Shown here: one piece after another, positions 54,220-63,430 of the stretch
Numbering within the stretch: position 1 is the first letter of the stretch
How the letters are laid out: each line of letters opens with the position of its first letter
Source: an uncultured Helicobacter sp.
Lineage (GTDB): Bacteria; Campylobacterota; Campylobacteria; Campylobacterales; Helicobacteraceae
Length of the DNA stretch: 64,000 nt
NCBI GenBank assembly: GCA_949298825.1
Contig: CASFYB010000002.1
Span: 1 to 64,000 of the forward strand
Direction: 5' to 3'
Position numbers and translations under genes: made by a program
Notes under the pieces: generated by a model
Seen by the model: only the letters and a program-made list of their open reading frames with translations
Told to the model about the DNA's origin: nothing
The model's database searches: none

Positions 54220-55161
54220 ATGATTATGAAAAAATATTTCATTATTTTTAGCCTATTTTTAGTCCAGATGGGTGCAGTTGAGTTTGAAGATTATTTTGGC
54301 AAGGGGGAGATAGATTTCATCCCTAAGAGAACTATTTATCTTTCCACTCATATAGAAGTGCCAGCTATGCTTGATATATGGGATAGAGTTGTGGGGATCT
54401 CTAGCTATGCTTTTGATGATGATATTGTGCAAAAAAGTGCTCCACTAGCTAGATTAAAGCGTTTCCCTACTGATCATTATGCCGGGCTTAATATTGAGGA
54501 GCTTAAAGCATTGGGTATAGATTTGATTGTCACATATCCAGCAGATCTAAAAAGCATTGCCTTTGCCAAAGGATTTGGCATTAGATTCCTAGCTTTACGC
54601 ACACAAAGTATTGCTTCTTTACTGAAGGATATTGATACACAGGCAAAAATTTTCAATAAACAGGCTTTGGCAAAACCTAGATTAGAGGCTATGAAAAAAA
54701 TGCTTGATTTTGTATCTAGGCGTATTGATGGCATAGAGAAGATCTCGGCTATGGAAGTGTTTTATAAACCCAATCAGCTTAGCGGTAAGGAAAGTATGGA
54801 TTCTGATATTTTGCGCCATGGAGGGGTAGAAAATATCGGGGAGCATTATATCTTGCAAGGAAGGGCTGATGTGAATATGGAAAATATCATCAAGGAGAAT
54901 CCAAAAATCATCTTCCTTTGGTGGCTTAGCCCTTTGAGCGTAGATGATGTGCTTAATAATCCACTTTTATCTCGCCTTGATGCGATAAAAAATAAGCAAG
55001 TCTACAAGCTTCCAGCATTTGATATCGCAGGGCCTAGAACGCCACTTATAGCACTCTTTATTGCCATGAAGGCTTATCCTGATAGATTTAGGGATGTAGA
55101 TTGGGATGAAGTGGTTAAAAAGTATTATAAAGATGTATTTAATCTTGAGCAAAAAGACTAA
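54220..55161 (+). CDS. Periplasmic metal-chelate binding protein (FecB/BtuF class)
   Basis: 313 residues, with the first Met codons adjacent (54220 GTG-like upstream of ATG 54226; the latter follows GAGAGATT). A signal peptide (YFIIFSLFLVQMGAVE) precedes the two-lobed helical-backbone fold: RTIYLSTHIEVPAMLDI, GLNIEELKALGIDLIVTY, ENIIKENPKIIFLWWLSP and NPLLSRLDAIKNKQVYKL. It follows the TonB receptor by 9 bp and should hand the same ligand to an inner-membrane ABC transporter encoded elsewhere. Confidence 0.82.
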   Translation: MIMKKYFIIFSLFLVQMGAVEFEDYFGKGEIDFIPKRTIYLSTHIEVPAMLDIWDRVVGISSYAFDDDIVQKSAPLARLKRFPTDHYAGLNIEELKALGIDLIVTYPADLKSIAFAKGFGIRFLALRTQSIASLLKDIDTQAKIFNKQALAKPRLEAMKKMLDFVSRRIDGIEKISAMEVFYKPNQLSGKESMDSDILRHGGVENIGEHYILQGRADVNMENIIKENPKIIFLWWLSPLSVDDVLNNPLLSRLDAIKNKQVYKLPAFDIAGPRTPLIALFIAMKAYPDRFRDVDWDEVVKKYYKDVFNLEQKD

Positions 55162-55182
55162 GAGGTGATACTCCCTCTTAGT
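55157..55182. terminator. Shared bidirectional terminator
   Basis: ACTAAGAGG (55157-55165) pairs with CCTCTTAGT (55174-55182). The binding-protein stop (55159-55161) lies in the left arm and the yebC stop begins one base after the right arm. TTTATTC follows on the plus strand and CTTTTTGC on the minus strand. Confidence 0.7.
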
Positions 55183-55905
55183 TTATTCGATATTGGTATA
55201 GACTGCTTGGACATCATCATCTTCTTCGATCTTATCAATGAGTTTTTCAGCTTCTAGTAGCTGCTCTTCATTGAGTGTGATTGGAGAGTTGGCTATGCGC
55301 TGGAGACTGGCTTTAGATAGCTCGATATTGAGGCTTTCAAACCCTTCATTTAGCTTGCCAAAATCAGTATAGTCCCCATATGCAATATATGTGATTCCAT
55401 CTTCATTTTCAATATGGGTTAATTCCTCTAGCCCATAATCAATGAGTGTGAGTTCAAGCTCTTCTGTATCCATATCTTGAGGTTTTTTAAACTCAAAAAC
55501 ACTTTTGCGTGAAAACATAAATTCCAATGATCCATTGGGCACTATAGTGGCATTTGGTGTTTTGTTAAAATAACTTTTAAGATTAGCAATTGTACGAGTG
55601 GGGTTATCTGTGGTGCATTCAATAAATATCAAAACACCATTGGCTGCCTTGCCTTCATAAGTGATCTCAGAGAAAGTCCCATCCTTACCACTAGCACGTT
55701 TGATGGCTGCTTCAACATTATCTTTTGGCATATTTTGTGCCTTTGCATTAGCAATTGCAGTACGCAATTTAGCATTCATCATCGGGTCGCTACCGCCTTC
55801 TTTAGCAGCCACAGTGATTGCCTTGGCCAGTTTTGGGAAAACTTTACTCATTTTATCCCATCTTTTTTCCTTGGCTGCTCGTCTATATTCAAATGCTCTT
55901 CCCAT
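55183..55905 (-). CDS. yebC: YebC/PmpR-family protein (TACO1-like)
   Basis: 240 residues, normal for the family. [24 protein letters not shown] opens the protein (read in parts), and [17 protein letters not shown] and the C-terminal acidic domain are typical. Family members act as regulators or as translation factors at polyproline stalls. It lies 9 bp behind hemB, as in H. pylori HP0162-HP0163. Confidence 0.92.
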   Translation of the reverse strand: MGRAFEYRRAAKEKRWDKMSKVFPKLAKAITVAAKEGGSDPMMNAKLRTAIANAKAQNMPKDNVEAAIKRASGKDGTFSEITYEGKAANGVLIFIECTTDNPTRTIANLKSYFNKTPNATIVPNGSLEFMFSRKSVFEFKKPQDMDTEELELTLIDYGLEELTHIENEDGITYIAYGDYTDFGKLNEGFESLNIELSKASLQRIANSPITLNEEQLLEAEKLIDKIEEDDDVQAVYTNIE

Positions 55906-55914
55906 TTTCTCTCC

Positions 55915-56895
55915 TTAGATTCTGTTGTTTTTCATAAGTTTGGCTAGCTCTTTTGTATGATAGCTGATAATAATATCTGCACCTGCGCGCTTAAAACTAG
56001 TGAGGGTTTCTATCATAGCGCCTTCATAGTTGATAAGATTGGCAGATCCAGCATATTTTAGCATGGCATATTCGCCACTGACATTATAGATGGCTAAGGG
56101 CAAAAGACTTTTTTCTCTGATATCGCGCACTATATCTAGGTAGGCTAAAGCAGGCTTGACCATTAAAATATCTGCACCTTGCATTTCATCTTGTAGGCTT
56201 TCTAAGATGGCTTCTCTGCGGTTAGCATAGTCTTGTTGGTAGCTTTTTCTATCACCAAAGCTAGGTGTTGAGTTTGCCACATCTCTAAATGGACCATAAT
56301 AGCTGCTAGCAAATTTTGTCGAGTAGCTCATAATAGGAATATGGCTAAATCCAGCCTTGTCTAAATGGGCACGGATAGCTAGCACCATCCCATCCATCAT
56401 CGCGCTAGGTGCGATGATATCAGCCCCACTACTTGCTAGTACTACAGCTTGCTGTCCTAAGATCTCAAGTGTGCCATCATTATCTACAGTTTGAAGTTTT
56501 GTATCCAAGATCCCACAATGTCCATGATCAGTATATTCACAAAAACACAGATCCACACTAATGATCATCTCTGGGAAGTTTTGCTTAATAGCGCGTATGC
56601 TTTTGGCTATGATGCCTTCAGGACTAAGTGCGCTAGATCCTATGGAATCTTTATGAGAGGGGATGCCAAAAAGGATAATATGATAAATATTAAGGTTGAT
56701 TAGATTCTCGCATTCTTTTAAAATATTATCTAGACTCATTTGATAGATATCTGGCATTGATGGGATCTCATTTTTTATCCCTTCTCCTTCTATCACAAAT
56801 AAAGGATAGATAAAATCACGCAAATCTAGTCTTACTTCTCGTACTAATTGGCGCATATTTTCTTTTAAGCGCATTCTTCGCATCCTAGCAAACAT
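55915..56895 (-). CDS. hemB: Delta-aminolevulinic acid dehydratase HemB
   Basis: 326 residues, porphobilinogen synthase. The metal-site cysteines are in [14 protein letters not shown] (zinc-type). The two active-site lysines lie in [16 protein letters not shown] and [14 protein letters not shown]. It starts 9 bp behind the radical SAM gene and is probably in one transcript with purF, the radical SAM gene and yebC. Confidence 0.95.
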   Translation of the reverse strand: MFARMRRMRLKENMRQLVREVRLDLRDFIYPLFVIEGEGIKNEIPSMPDIYQMSLDNILKECENLINLNIYHIILFGIPSHKDSIGSSALSPEGIIAKSIRAIKQNFPEMIISVDLCFCEYTDHGHCGILDTKLQTVDNDGTLEILGQQAVVLASSGADIIAPSAMMDGMVLAIRAHLDKAGFSHIPIMSYSTKFASSYYGPFRDVANSTPSFGDRKSYQQDYANRREAILESLQDEMQGADILMVKPALAYLDIVRDIREKSLLPLAIYNVSGEYAMLKYAGSANLINYEGAMIETLTSFKRAGADIIISYHTKELAKLMKNNRI

Positions 56896-56904
56896 AACTA
56901 CTCC

Positions 56905-57909
56905 TTAATACAAAATACCAATCTCCCGTAATAAATCACGTAGATAGCGCATTTGGATATTTTTATCAAAGCACCATTTAGGCGCTAAAAGACTAGGCTC
57001 ATGAGCTCCAGAGCTAATACGCTGAATGACTATTTCTGGTGGGATGATTTTTAAAGATTCTACAATAAGATTGCCATAATCTTGCAGGCTAATAGGGGTG
57101 TATTCCCCTTTTTTGTACATTTTGGCTAAGTGGGTATTTTCAATCACATAGAGTGGATGGAGCTTTAGGCCATCTACACCCCAAGATAGTACGCTTTGCA
57201 AAGAATGTAGCATCATTTCTTGATTCTCATTAGGCAGCCCATAGATAAGATGAGCACAGACTTTTATGCCCTTTTCTCTGGTGGTTTTAAAGAGTGCTGG
57301 AGCATTTTGCATATCCTCAGCTCGATTGATTAGCTCTAGGGTTTGATCAAAAACACTTTGGACTCCATACTCAAGCCAGATCTCAAATCCGCGCTCTGTA
57401 TAGCTAGATAATAAATCTAGTAACTTTGACTCTATGCAGTCTGTGCGTGTGCCTATACTAAGACCTACGACATTGGGTAGGCTTAGGGCTTTGTCATATA
57501 AGGCCTTAAGCGTATCAAATGGAGCATAGGTATTGGTATAGCTTTGAAAGTAGATCATATATTTTTGTACATCAAATTTTTCTTTATGAAAGTTAGCATG
57601 CCAATAAAACTGCTGCTCTAGTTGAGTGAGTTGTGTGCTTAAGATGGGATTATTTTTGAGGGTAAAATTCATTTTAGTTTTGATCGTGGAATCTAGTGTT
57701 TTTAAACTAGGGGAAAAGCTTTCATTACAGCAATATATGCAGCCCCCACGTGCTTTGCTTCCATCGATATTAGGACAAGTGAAGCCTTGAAGTGAGATGG
57801 GGATCTTGCGCACACGAGTGCCAAAGCGCTCTTTAAAATATCTCCCGATAGTGCGCAAAGTGCGCATTTGAGTGGAATCTTTATTGATGCTTGGATTTTG
57901 TATAGTCAT
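56905..57909 (-). CDS. Radical SAM protein, TIGR01212/YhcC family
   Basis: 334 residues from ATG 57909; a shorter start at 57867 (MRTLRTIGRYFKERFG) matches the family N-terminus better but lacks a ribosome site. The iron-sulphur cysteines are in CPNIDGSKARGGCIYCC. Further segments are YFQSYTNTYAP, IGTRTDCI, EYGVQS, and HLIYGLPNE. Substrate unknown; the family is often near genes for tRNA or cofactor synthesis. It overlaps the 3' end of purF by 29 bp. Confidence 0.82.
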   Translation of the reverse strand: MTIQNPSINKDSTQMRTLRTIGRYFKERFGTRVRKIPISLQGFTCPNIDGSKARGGCIYCCNESFSPSLKTLDSTIKTKMNFTLKNNPILSTQLTQLEQQFYWHANFHKEKFDVQKYMIYFQSYTNTYAPFDTLKALYDKALSLPNVVGLSIGTRTDCIESKLLDLLSSYTERGFEIWLEYGVQSVFDQTLELINRAEDMQNAPALFKTTREKGIKVCAHLIYGLPNENQEMMLHSLQSVLSWGVDGLKLHPLYVIENTHLAKMYKKGEYTPISLQDYGNLIVESLKIIPPEIVIQRISSGAHEPSLLAPKWCFDKNIQMRYLRDLLREIGILY

Positions 57910-59341
57910 CAATATAGTTTCCATCAAAGCAGGCTTGACAAAAAGTCTTATCACCACAAGCAGCCTTTAGTGCCTTTAATGACAAGAAACCAAGAGAATC
58001 AGCCCCGATAAATTCACGCACTGATTCTAGATTGTGGTTAGCACAGATTAGATCTTTGCTATCAGGCGTATCCACTCCATAAAAGCAAGGAGCTATAGTG
58101 GGAGGTGCTGAGATGAGTAGGTGGATTTTGTTAGCACCAGCTTGTCGTAAAATCTTGATGATCTGACGGCTTGTCGTCCCTCGCACAATAGAATCATCTA
58201 TCACAATAATATCTTTACCAGAGATGATATTAGAAATTGGATTAAGCTTTAGACGGACTTTAAGCTCTCTGGCTTCCTGGGTGGGCTCAATGAAGGTCCT
58301 TCCTACATAGTGATTTCTAATAATACCAAGCTCAAAGTCAATACCGCTTTCTTTGGCATATCCCAGTGCAGCAGCAACACCGCTATCAGGTACGGGGATG
58401 ACCATATCAGCCTTTATTTTATGCTCTCTAGCTAGCTCACACCCCAAGTTTTTGCGCACACTATAGACATTTTGAGAAAATACTGAGCTATCAGGACGTG
58501 CAAAATATACATATTCAAAAATGCAAGGGTGGGGATTGGGATTAAAGATTTGTAGGCTTGTGATGCGCGGGATGGAGTTTTGATTATCACTAGTTGCTAA
58601 GCCTTCAAAAATTAGCATCTCTCCAGGCTCTATCTCGCGCATATATTCTGCGCCTACCAGGTCAAATGCACAGCTCTCGCTAGCTACGATATATCCTATA
58701 GAGCCATCAGGGTTGATGATTTTACCAAGACTTAAGGGACGTAGTCCATAGCGATCACGCACGGCAATGAGTTTGGTCCTAGATAAAAATAATAATCCAT
58801 AAGCCCCATCAATAATTTTAAGCGCAGAAATGATTCTATCTTTTAGGTTAGGGGCCTTATCTTGAGCGATGAGATGGATGAGATTTTCAGTATCAATATG
58901 GCTTTGAAAGATTGCCCCATTATTAATAAGATGCTCTCTAATATCCTTGGCATTAGTGAGATTTCCATTATGTGCGATGGCGATTTCACCAAGATTGTAT
59001 TTTGCAAATAATGGCTGAGAATCAGAAAGTGAGGCAGAACCAGCTGTAGAGTATCGATTATGGCCAATGCTAGCACGACCTACTAGAGTTTGTAAAGACT
59101 GCTTATTAAAAACCTCTGTTACTAAGCCTTTATTTTTGTGCGTATAGATTTGTTTGCCATCGCTGCTGCTAATCCCACTGGCTTCTTGACCGCGATGTTG
59201 CATAGCAAAAAGCGCATAGTAGCTTTTAAGCGCAGCATGATCTACATTATAAGTACCCACAACAGCGCATTCTTCATTCCAGTGTGATTGAAGAGAGGCT
59301 TCTTTATAGGGTTGTTGGCATATTTGGTCGGACTTTTCCAT
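57881..59341 (-). CDS. purF: Amidophosphoribosyltransferase PurF
   Basis: 486 residues. Purine synthesis committed step. The N-terminal glutaminase nucleophile would be Cys25 (NEECAVVG) after removal of a propeptide. HRGQEASGIS, GHNRYST and HNGNLTNA form the glutaminase site; VIDDSIVRGTTSRQI is the PRPP site. Cysteines near the C-terminus (CGDKTFCQACFDG) and earlier (CEL) fit the iron-sulphur form of the enzyme. It starts 0 bp behind the arsS stop. Confidence 0.95.
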   Translation of the reverse strand: MEKSDQICQQPYKEASLQSHWNEECAVVGTYNVDHAALKSYYALFAMQHRGQEASGISSSDGKQIYTHKNKGLVTEVFNKQSLQTLVGRASIGHNRYSTAGSASLSDSQPLFAKYNLGEIAIAHNGNLTNAKDIREHLINNGAIFQSHIDTENLIHLIAQDKAPNLKDRIISALKIIDGAYGLLFLSRTKLIAVRDRYGLRPLSLGKIINPDGSIGYIVASESCAFDLVGAEYMREIEPGEMLIFEGLATSDNQNSIPRITSLQIFNPNPHPCIFEYVYFARPDSSVFSQNVYSVRKNLGCELAREHKIKADMVIPVPDSGVAAALGYAKESGIDFELGIIRNHYVGRTFIEPTQEARELKVRLKLNPISNIISGKDIIVIDDSIVRGTTSRQIIKILRQAGANKIHLLISAPPTIAPCFYGVDTPDSKDLICANHNLESVREFIGADSLGFLSLKALKAACGDKTFCQACFDGNYIDDYTKSKHQ

Positions 59342-60664
59342 TTATGATTTCCTTATATTTTGGGATTTATTTTCTTGAGATTTTGGAGGTACTGGACAGA
59401 AGTTTTCAACTATGCAGTTATGGATAGTAAAATGATTGATGCCATCAATATGAGCATAGCTGATCTCAAAATTTTGTGCTTCTAATGTATTTTTAATAAT
59501 ATACATACCAAGACCAAAGCCACCTTGTTTAGCCTTGCGCTCACTATCATCTTTAAAATATGGCTTAAAGTATTCGTTGAAATCTTTTTTGAGTGCTTCC
59601 CCACGATTGGAGATGATAAGATTGTGGTATTTAGATTCGACATAAACTTTTTTATCACTACCATATTTAATGGCATTATCCAATAAGTTTTTAAGCGCCA
59701 TTGTAAAGAGCTCAAAATCGACCTTAATGATATCATTGGGGGTATTAAGGATGATGGGGTCTGCTTCAAGATTATCAATAAGGAGCATTTTTTTAGTATG
59801 CTCGATGATATCTTGGAGCAAGAATTCTTGTTTGTTGATATTTAGATTCTTGCTAGTAAGCTGCTCGATTTTAGCAAATTCATCAATAAGGGTCTGAAGT
59901 CGTTTGAAGACAGAGATAAGACGTTCTTTATGAAGATTGCTATCAATCATTTCAGCTGTGATTCTACCTTTTGTAATAGGGGTTTTTAGCTCATGCATGA
60001 TAGAGCGCAGGAATAATGCACGTGATTTTCCAAGTGCATCGATCTTTTGGATGGCATTATTAAACTCTCTAGCTAGCTCGCCAATCTCATCTTGCTGCTT
60101 GATTGAGCATTCAACATTATTATCCCCATTGGCAAAGAGTCTGATTTGAGAGCGTAGCTTTTTGAGTGGTAAAAGACTTTGGATAACAAGTATAAAGACA
60201 AAGACAAGTAAAAAGATGCCAACAAATGTGATTAGATAATAGGTGCTTTGATGGGTTTTTGAAGCATCTTTATATAAAGTGATTTTGCCATAGGCTTCTA
60301 GTAATACATATAACTCATTATTTACAATTAAGATACGAGGAGGGAAGATGATATTTAAAATCCCTGGAAAGCCATTTGGCAAAATGAAAAAAGGTGTTGG
60401 AGCACGACTTAGAATATCTTCTTTGACTTTTTGATTCTCAGTAACTTCAAAGCCAAAATCATGCAAGATCTTTTGGATGCTCTCTAAGCTACCATTCATC
60501 GCTACTAGCTGCTTTAAGGTAGCATCAACCTGGCGTGCCTTATCAGTGGAGTTGCGCGTCTCGGCATCTTTTTGGAACTTAATGAAGTAGAAAGAAAAGG
60601 CAAAAAAGCTAACAAGTGCAAAGGCAAAAAGCAGCGTAATTTTGAGAAAAATGGAATGTCTCAT
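59342..60664 (-). CDS. arsS: Sensor histidine kinase ArsS-like
   Basis: 440 residues. TM1 at about 8-28, a periplasmic sensor of about 115 residues, TM2 at about 142-165, HAMP, then the phospho-acceptor His224 in SIMHELKTPITKGR and the N and G boxes (KNLLDNAIKYGS, GGFGLGMYIIKNTL). In H. pylori ArsS senses acid and its 3' end carries a variable C tract; none is seen here. Only two periplasmic-domain histidines are clear (68 and 138). It overlaps arsR by one base. Confidence 0.9.
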   Translation of the reverse strand: MRHSIFLKITLLFAFALVSFFAFSFYFIKFQKDAETRNSTDKARQVDATLKQLVAMNGSLESIQKILHDFGFEVTENQKVKEDILSRAPTPFFILPNGFPGILNIIFPPRILIVNNELYVLLEAYGKITLYKDASKTHQSTYYLITFVGIFLLVFVFILVIQSLLPLKKLRSQIRLFANGDNNVECSIKQQDEIGELAREFNNAIQKIDALGKSRALFLRSIMHELKTPITKGRITAEMIDSNLHKERLISVFKRLQTLIDEFAKIEQLTSKNLNINKQEFLLQDIIEHTKKMLLIDNLEADPIILNTPNDIIKVDFELFTMALKNLLDNAIKYGSDKKVYVESKYHNLIISNRGEALKKDFNEYFKPYFKDDSERKAKQGGFGLGMYIIKNTLEAQNFEISYAHIDGINHFTIHNCIVENFCPVPPKSQENKSQNIRKS

Positions 60665-61344
60665 TATGCCTCAAGCTTGTAGCCTACACCTCGCACAGAG
60701 ATGATATACTTTGGTCTTTTAGGATCATCTTCAATTTTTGCCCTCAAGCGACCAATGATAACATCAATGCTTTTATTGGAGCTTTCTGGATTGATAGATT
60801 CAGATTCTATAGCTATAGCTTCTCTAGAAAATACATGACCTTTTTTGCTAATTAGAAGTGTTAAGATCTCATATTCTGCGCGCGTAAGATCGATTTTTTT
60901 ATCCTTGAAGTATACTTCTCGACTTTCTTTGTCAATTTTAAATATGCTATCCTTGTCTTTTGGCTCACTTTTAACTTCTTTTTTATTGTAGCGGCGCAAA
61001 AGAGAGTGGATACGTGCTAATAGCTCTTGAGGGTCATATGGTTTTGGGATATAGTCATCAGCGCCGTATTCTAGAGCCTTTACTTTGTCATCCAAATCAC
61101 TTCTTGCAGATGAGATGATAATAGGGATATTTTTTTGTTTAGCTACTCGCTTGCAAACCTCAAGTCCATCAAGATTAGGAAGGGTCAAATCTAGGAGCAG
61201 TAGATCATAGTTATGCGTAGCAATTGCACTCATTCCTGTATAGGGCTCATCATAGTTGGTTACTTTAATATCGTGTTGTTCTAAAAATTCGCTTAGAATC
61301 TCAGCAAGCTCCATATCATCTTCAATCATTAAAATATTTAGCAT
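60664..61344 (-). CDS. arsR: Response regulator ArsR-like (OmpR family)
   Basis: 226 residues. Receiver domain with phospho-acceptor Asp52 ([13 protein letters not shown]), Lys in [12 protein letters not shown], and a winged-helix domain ([52 protein letters not shown] read in parts). [19 protein letters not shown] is very close to H. pylori HP0166. It controls acid-response and urease genes there and is essential in part. It is first in the two-gene operon. Confidence 0.93.
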   Translation of the reverse strand: MLNILMIEDDMELAEILSEFLEQHDIKVTNYDEPYTGMSAIATHNYDLLLLDLTLPNLDGLEVCKRVAKQKNIPIIISSARSDLDDKVKALEYGADDYIPKPYDPQELLARIHSLLRRYNKKEVKSEPKDKDSIFKIDKESREVYFKDKKIDLTRAEYEILTLLISKKGHVFSREAIAIESESINPESSNKSIDVIIGRLRAKIEDDPKRPKYIISVRGVGYKLEA

Positions 61345-61430
61345 CTCTATCTCCAGTCATAAAATTTAACTTTTACTCTAAAGGCCGTATCAAACCTTAA
61401 AATATTAGCATTAAAAAATAAAAACTAGTA

Positions 61431-61733
61431 TTAATTTTGTAATGCCTCATCAATTAGTGAGAGTTGATACTCCAGATAGTTAATCACTAAGTCTAGCTTA
61501 GAGCTTAAGTCCTTAGTTTGGCTACTTTGCAGACCTTCAAAAAGCACTAAGGTTTTCTCTCTTAAAATCTCTAAAAATTTAGAATCTATATGAAGAGTGA
61601 TATTATTTTCTGGCACTTTTTGTTCAAAATCTTCATCAGAAGGTTTTTTAGGAAAGCTATCTTCAGTAGTAGAACTACTTGGTGCTGTGGCAAATTCATC
61701 TAAGGTTTGCTTGATTAAGTCCTTTAATTCCAT
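61431..61733 (-). CDS. CiaD-like protein
   Basis: 101 residues from ATG 61733 (AAAGGTGG upstream; the GTG at 61745 is inside that ribosome site). An acidic Ser/Thr/Pro-rich N-terminal half is followed by the conserved FLEILREKTLVLFEGLQSS and LVINYLEYQLSLIDE segments of the CiaD family. CiaD of C. jejuni is a secreted invasion effector next to a small TPR-like gene, the same arrangement as here. Whether this protein is secreted is unknown. Confidence 0.7.
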   Translation of the reverse strand: MELKDLIKQTLDEFATAPSSSTTEDSFPKKPSDEDFEQKVPENNITLHIDSKFLEILREKTLVLFEGLQSSQTKDLSSKLDLVINYLEYQLSLIDEALQN

Positions 61734-61972
61734 TGCATTAACCACCTTTCAAAAGTTTTTAAATCATCATCACTATGAGCACGAATAAAAAAATCTTTAG
61801 CTTTTTGATTGACACCACTAAAGCTTTTGGTTGTTTTTTTAAGACGTTTTATAGCCTGCTTGGCTTCAAAGTTTTCAGGATCTTTTTTTAAGATCTCCTC
61901 ATAGATAGTCAGTGCTTCTTCTTTAAAACCTTGAAGCTCATATATGCTAGCTAGCGTAAGTGTTTTAAACAA
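61724..61972 (-). CDS. Small TPR-repeat protein
   Basis: 82 residues from a TTG start with AAGGG 6-7 bases upstream. One tetratricopeptide-like repeat (LASIYELQGFKEEALTIYEE and ILKKDPENFEAKQAIKRL) is followed by a basic linker and a WLMQW end. It overlaps the CiaD-like gene by 10 bp and is probably a partner or chaperone for it. Confidence 0.65.
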   Translation of the reverse strand: MFKTLTLASIYELQGFKEEALTIYEEILKKDPENFEAKQAIKRLKKTTKSFSGVNQKAKDFFIRAHSDDDLKTFERWLMQWN

Positions 61973-62080
61973 AATATGCCCTTAGTTTTGGTCTTTGAAA
62001 TTCTTATTTTACCCTAAATTGTGATAGTTTGGGATATTTTATCTTAGAGAGATTGTGCCTTATGGGGAATTGGTAAGAAA

Positions 62081-62094
62081 TTAATTTAGATCAA
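62081..62094 (+). promoter_or_regulatory. FNR/CRP-like site before the globin gene
   Basis: TTAAT-TTAG-ATCAA matches TTGAT-N4-ATCAA except for one base. Its centre lies about 41.5 bp before the start expected from the -10 at 62117-62122, the class II activator position. C. jejuni Cgb is controlled by the CRP/FNR-family protein NssR. Confidence 0.5.
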
Positions 62095-62116
62095 GAAAAT
62101 AGAAAAATGATAGTTT

Positions 62117-62122
62117 TATAAT
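62117..62122 (+). promoter_or_regulatory. -10 element of the globin gene
   Basis: TATAAT at 62117-62122, 44 bp before the globin start; no -35 is seen, which suits an activator-dependent promoter. Confidence 0.6.
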
Positions 62123-62166
62123 ATCCTTGCCCTAGAGGCTAATAAATAAATATATCAAGGATAAAT

Positions 62167-62592
62167 ATGTTAGAACAAAAAACTAAAGAACTAATTAATA
62201 GCACCATCCCAGCCCTAAGAGATCGCGGAGAGGAGATCACGAAGGTGTTTTATCGTGAACTTTTTGGGAGATACCCAGAGGTAAAAGGGATGTTTGATAT
62301 GGAAAAACAAGCTAATGGCACTCAGCCAAAGGCTTTGGCACTTGCGGTTTTAAACGCAGCAAAAAATATAGAGAATCTTGATAGGATTTCTTCTTCTATC
62401 AATACTATAGCCAAAGTTCATGTAGACTTGGGCGTTAAGCCCGAGCATTATCCTTTAGTCGGAGAATGTTTGATAGCTGCTATTAAAGAAGTGCTAGATC
62501 CTGACCAAGAGGTTTTGGAAGCATGGGTTAAGGGTTATAATATCATTGCTGATTATTACATTGATATTGAAACCAAACTTATTAATTCTTAG
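62167..62592 (+). CDS. Single-domain haemoglobin, Cgb/Vgb type
   Basis: 141 residues. It has the same haem-pocket residues, at the same numbers, as Campylobacter Cgb: Tyr29 (B10) in VFYRELF, Gln53 (E7) in GTQPKAL, and His85 (F8) in VHVDLGVKPEHY. Such globins detoxify nitric oxide under microaerobic growth. It carries its own promoter with an FNR/CRP-like site. No reductase domain is attached. Confidence 0.92.
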   Translation: MLEQKTKELINSTIPALRDRGEEITKVFYRELFGRYPEVKGMFDMEKQANGTQPKALALAVLNAAKNIENLDRISSSINTIAKVHVDLGVKPEHYPLVGECLIAAIKEVLDPDQEVLEAWVKGYNIIADYYIDIETKLINS

Positions 62593-62635
62593 CTTTTCTT
62601 AGCTTTGTTGATTTTGACTAAGGGCAAGATGCCCA

Positions 62636-63430
62636 TTAGTTTGCCATTTCTGTATCCTGATCCAAAAAATTTGGATCACTAAAGCTATTGGCATGAAGGT
62701 TACAAAACGCATTTTTTAGTGATTTGAAAAACTCCGGATTTGATTTTTCCATATCATTTAAAAAATGCTTTGTAGCTAGACGAGCAATAGGTGGCTTATC
62801 AGAATCAGGCTGCTTGGCAGGGCAGTTGCAATCAGGAGCAGTTGTGATATTTTGTGAAGTGACAAAATCAATACTTTGACGTTCTCTAATATGGATAAGA
62901 GGACGGATCACAAAAAGGCCATTTTCAGCTCTATAAATAGGTGGCATAGAGCGCAAGGAACCATTATAGGTAAGATTCATAAAAAAGCTTTCAGCAGCAT
63001 CATCTAAATGATGAGCAATAGCAACTTTATTATATCCATGCTCTAGTGCATAAGAATAGAGCGCACCGCGTCTCATGCGTGAGCAAAAACTACAATATGA
63101 GCTACCTTCTCTACGTTTTTCTTTAATCGTGCTGGCAATACTTGTGTGATAGATCTCATGAGGGATCCCTTGAATATTGCAGATCTCAGTAAGGTAATCA
63201 AAATTCTCTCCCAAACCATAATGGATGGTGAGGGCTTTAAACTCAAATTTAAAAGGTGCATGACGTGCCATGCGCTCTAAAATGCATGCTAAAAGAATAG
63301 AATCTTTGCCTCCGCTCAATCCCAATAAAACCCTATCACCTTCAGTGATAAGGCCATATTCTGCATTAGTTCTTCCTACGATATTAAGAATCTTTTTGCT
63401 AATCTCATATTTTGCTGGTTTTTGTGACAT
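62636..63430 (-). CDS. ttcA: tRNA 2-thiocytidine biosynthesis protein TtcA-type
   Basis: 264 residues. PP-loop ATPase with VLLGLSGGKDSILLA and the cysteine pair CSFCSRMRRG that holds the iron-sulphur cluster or carries the sulphur; a further DCNCPAKQ is near the C-terminus. IAHHLDDAAESFFMNL is the TtcA signature. It thiolates C32 of some tRNAs. A same-strand partner is the MFS gene, as in H. pylori HP1181-HP1182; the two share one base. Confidence 0.87.
   Translation of the reverse strand: MSQKPAKYEISKKILNIVGRTNAEYGLITEGDRVLLGLSGGKDSILLACILERMARHAPFKFEFKALTIHYGLGENFDYLTEICNIQGIPHEIYHTSIASTIKEKRREGSSYCSFCSRMRRGALYSYALEHGYNKVAIAHHLDDAAESFFMNLTYNGSLRSMPPIYRAENGLFVIRPLIHIRERQSIDFVTSQNITTAPDCNCPAKQPDSDKPPIARLATKHFLNDMEKSNPEFFKSLKNAFCNLHANSFSDPNFLDQDTEMAN

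Noticed and set aside
59342-59420. A variable C tract at the 3' end of arsS, as in H. pylori
   Set aside because: No homopolymer of more than a few C is present at the arsS 3' end in this sequence.
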